The notes beneath the pieces were generated by a model. That model did no database searches and was not told the origin of the DNA. It worked only from the letters and a program-made list of their open reading frames with translations. DNA of 23,230 nucleotides from Flavobacteriaceae bacterium. GTDB taxonomy: Bacteria; Bacteroidota; Bacteroidia; Flavobacteriales; Flavobacteriaceae. The stretch lies in NCBI GenBank assembly GCA_023262245.1, contig JALRDC010000116.1, forward strand, positions 1 to 23,230, given 5' to 3'. Below are positions 21,282 to 23,230 of the stretch, piece by piece (within the stretch, counting starts at the first letter, position 1; every line of letters begins with the position of its first letter). A program made the position numbers and the translations under genes.

Positions 21282-23062
21282 ATTCTAGAATTGCGCTCTT
21301 ACCGGATCATGTAGCCAACCAAATTGCTGCTGGGGAAGTAATACAACGACCGGCATCTGTGGTTAAAGAATTATTGGAAAATGCTGTAGATGCCCAAGCA
21401 CAAACCATACAACTCATCATCAAAGATGCAGGGAAAACTTTGATCCAGGTTATTGACGATGGGATGGGAATGAATAGTACAGACATCCGTTTGGCATTTG
21501 AGCGTCATGCCACTTCTAAAATCAATGTAGCTGAAGATCTTTTCGCTTTAGATACCAAAGGATTTAGGGGGGAGGCTTTAGCGTCCATAGCTGCAATAGC
21601 TCATGTCGAGGCGCATACCCGTACCGAGGAAGATGAAGTCTCCCACTATTTGAAAATCGAAGGAAGTAAAGTAATTGATCAAACCTTATCTACGCAACCT
21701 AAAGGGACTTCAATAGCAGTAAGGAGTTTGTTTTATAATATCCCCGCTAGAAGAAATTTTTTAAAATCGGACAATGTGGAGTTGCGTCATGTTATTGATG
21801 AATTCCAAAGAGTAGCTTTAGCTCATCCTGAAATAAAATTTTTATTTTTTAACAATGGCAATGAATTATTTGATTTGCCCCCTGTAAGCTTAAGAAAACG
21901 CATTTGCGGAATATTTGGTTCTAAGTGGGATAAACAATTGGTTCCCTCAGAAGAAGCAACATCACTTGCTCAACTCAAAGGGTTTGTCATTAAGCCAGAG
22001 TTTGCTAAAAAGACACGAGGACAACAATTCTTTTTTGTTAATAATCGTTTTATAAAGAGTCCTTTCTTGCATCATGCTGTTGCCACTGCCTTTGAGGGTC
22101 TTTTAAGACCGGGTTATCACCCGGGTTATTTTTTATACCTGTCAGTTGATCCGAAAACAATTGACATCAATATTCATCCTACGAAAACCGAAATCAAGTT
22201 TGAGGAAGAACAAAGTATATACGCCATCTTACGTTCCGCAGTAAAACACAGTTTGGGTGTATTTCAGGTGATGCCCACTTTAGATTTTGATCATAGTACG
22301 AATCTGGACGTACCCTATTCCTTTAAAGAAAAAGTTCCATCTCCACCTCCTATAGAAGTGGATTCTAGTTTTAACCCCTTTCACACGCTAGATACTCCCA
22401 CAAAAAGACAAAAAGAAGCTTGGACAAATGTACTCTCAGGGGTGCAAATAGAATCGACTATTCAACCGATTCAGAAGGAAGCCCTAATGCAAGTCCCTCA
22501 AAGTACAAGAGTGTTTCAATTGTTTTTAAAATATATTGTTTGTCCTTTACAAACCCATATGTTGCTTATTGACCAATCTAGAGCTCATCAGCGTGTTTTA
22601 TATGAAAGGTTTTTAAGTTCGATTACTGCTAAAAAAGGTTTGAGTCAGCAACTTCTTTTTCCGGTAGAAATTGAATTAAACCCTCAACAAGTTGAAGTAT
22701 ATCATCAAAACAAAGATATTTTGGAGTCATTAGGATTTCAACTGAAATTGGATAAAGACAACACTCTAGAGATCTTAGGGAGTCCAGAACATTGTCCTTC
22801 TTCTAAAATAGAAGAACTTATGGAAACCCTACTTTTCGATGCGGGTGAGGATCGCTCGGTAGAGCACTTTAGTCAGGCAGATCAAATTGCAAAGACCTTG
22901 GCAAGGAGTCTCGCTATTAAATCTGGAGATCCTTTAGAATTGGAAGAACAACAATCGCTTTTAGACGACTTCTTTGGTTGCAAGGAAACGAGTATTTCTC
23001 CTTTCAATAAACCTATTTTTATTACTTTAGAAAAAACAGAAATAGAACAAAAATTAAACTAA
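21278..23062 (+). CDS. mutL: DNA mismatch repair protein MutL
   Basis: The match-maker between MutS and downstream strand removal. The GHL-type ATPase is complete: E-L-L-E-N-A-V-D-A at 31-39, D-D-G-M-G-M at 60-65, R-H-A-T-S-K near 76-81 and G-F-R-G-E-A-L at 95-101. A transducer domain runs to about 330, a variable linker rich in Pro/Ser to about 410, and a C-terminal dimerisation domain follows. In that domain the endonuclease motif DQHAx2Ex4E reads D-Q-S-R-A-H-Q-R-V-L-Y-E (432-443), and the late C-P-H-G-R-P-like motif reads S-P-F-N-K-P (574-579), so metal-binding positions are changed. 594 residues is normal. It shares 4 bases with the gene upstream and one with the rhomboid gene downstream. 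Confidence 0.96.
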   Translation: MNSRIALLPDHVANQIAAGEVIQRPASVVKELLENAVDAQAQTIQLIIKDAGKTLIQVIDDGMGMNSTDIRLAFERHATSKINVAEDLFALDTKGFRGEALASIAAIAHVEAHTRTEEDEVSHYLKIEGSKVIDQTLSTQPKGTSIAVRSLFYNIPARRNFLKSDNVELRHVIDEFQRVALAHPEIKFLFFNNGNELFDLPPVSLRKRICGIFGSKWDKQLVPSEEATSLAQLKGFVIKPEFAKKTRGQQFFFVNNRFIKSPFLHHAVATAFEGLLRPGYHPGYFLYLSVDPKTIDINIHPTKTEIKFEEEQSIYAILRSAVKHSLGVFQVMPTLDFDHSTNLDVPYSFKEKVPSPPPIEVDSSFNPFHTLDTPTKRQKEAWTNVLSGVQIESTIQPIQKEALMQVPQSTRVFQLFLKYIVCPLQTHMLLIDQSRAHQRVLYERFLSSITAKKGLSQQLLFPVEIELNPQQVEVYHQNKDILESLGFQLKLDKDNTLEILGSPEHCPSSKIEELMETLLFDAGEDRSVEHFSQADQIAKTLARSLAIKSGDPLELEEQQSLLDDFFGCKETSISPFNKPIFITLEKTEIEQKLN

Positions 23063-23230
23063 TGCGGAATATTACAGAGACGGTAAAACATCTTCTGATC
23101 ATCAATATTATCTTTTTTATTGCATCTCTTTCTTTGGGTGAATTGGTTTATGATTTGTTTGCTCTCCATTATCCTTCCAATTCAAAATTTCAGTACTGGC
23201 AACCTTTGACCCATATGTTTATGCATGGGG
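23062..23230 (+). CDS. Rhomboid-family intramembrane serine protease, 5' part only
   Basis: An open frame starts at ATG 23062, sharing one base with the mutL stop (TAATG), and runs off the right edge after 56 codons. It encodes a first membrane helix (about 10-26, L-L-I-I-N-I-I-F-F-I-A) and then Y-W-Q-P-L-T-H-M-F-M-H-G, the conserved segment after the first loop of rhomboid proteases. The catalytic G-x-S and His lie beyond the window, so activity cannot be checked. Bacteroidota often have one or two rhomboid genes straight after mutL, which supports the call. Substrates unknown. Confidence 0.85.
   Translation, partial: MRNITETVKHLLIINIIFFIASLSLGELVYDLFALHYPSNSKFQYWQPLTHMFMHG

Noticed and set aside
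1..23230. Novel defence system, prophage, integron, CRISPR array, insertion sequence, tRNA or rRNA
   Set aside because: I looked for transposase, integrase, nuclease-toxin and reverse-transcriptase motifs, regular short repeats and RNA-gene-like gaps and found none. Nearly all DNA is accounted for by conserved housekeeping families.

Overview
The window is a dense, AT-rich block of chromosomal housekeeping genes from a member of the Bacteroidota, most likely the family Flavobacteriaceae. The evidence is a recognisable gliding-motility lipoprotein gene (gldI), families typical of the phylum (a DUF349 protein with a lysine-rich tail, DUF3810, an OstA-like LPS-transport protein, tandem DUF368 proteins, a PASTA protein next to an rluD-type gene), and several upstream sites matching the Bacteroidota -7 element TAnnTTTG. 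There are no rRNAs, tRNAs, CRISPR arrays, insertion sequences or phage genes, and no gene-free stretch longer than about 130 bases.

Layout. At 1-617 (+) lie the 3' end of a PASTA-domain protein and the first ~59 codons of an RluD-family pseudouridine synthase, which breaks off abruptly. From about 612 to 17245 every gene is on the minus strand. In transcription order: nrnA-like DHH phosphoesterase, gldI, and a cyclophilin-FKBP fusion lipoprotein closed by a strong intrinsic terminator; DUF3810 membrane protein, TrmH-family RNA methyltransferase, bifunctional (p)ppGpp synthetase/hydrolase, Fur-family regulator, purA, OstA/LptA-like protein, class III aminotransferase; a TPR protein; two DUF368 membrane proteins, aroE and a truncated DUF349 gene. 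At 17375 ndk (+) converges with recF, a lipoprotein gene and a DUF721 gene (all -). From 19673 to the end the + strand carries a TPR membrane protein, ribH, a small membrane protein, mutL and the start of a rhomboid protease.

Functional themes: envelope and motility (GldI, PPIase, OstA-like protein, DUF368 carrier-lipid transport), nucleotide metabolism and stringent response (SpoT/Rel, PurA, Ndk, NrnA), replication and repair (RecF, DUF721, MutL), and cofactor or aromatic biosynthesis (RibH, AroE). Many neighbours overlap or are separated by under 15 bases, which suggests translationally coupled operons in a compact genome.

The most anomalous place is the junction at about 603-614. The 5' part of the rluD-like gene meets, tail to tail, the 5' part of the DUF349 gene, and both genes lose their 3' halves there. 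This is either an inversion endpoint or an assembly chimera. I did not find a convincing new defence, mobile or biosynthetic system; the other findings are gene-level or regulatory oddities.
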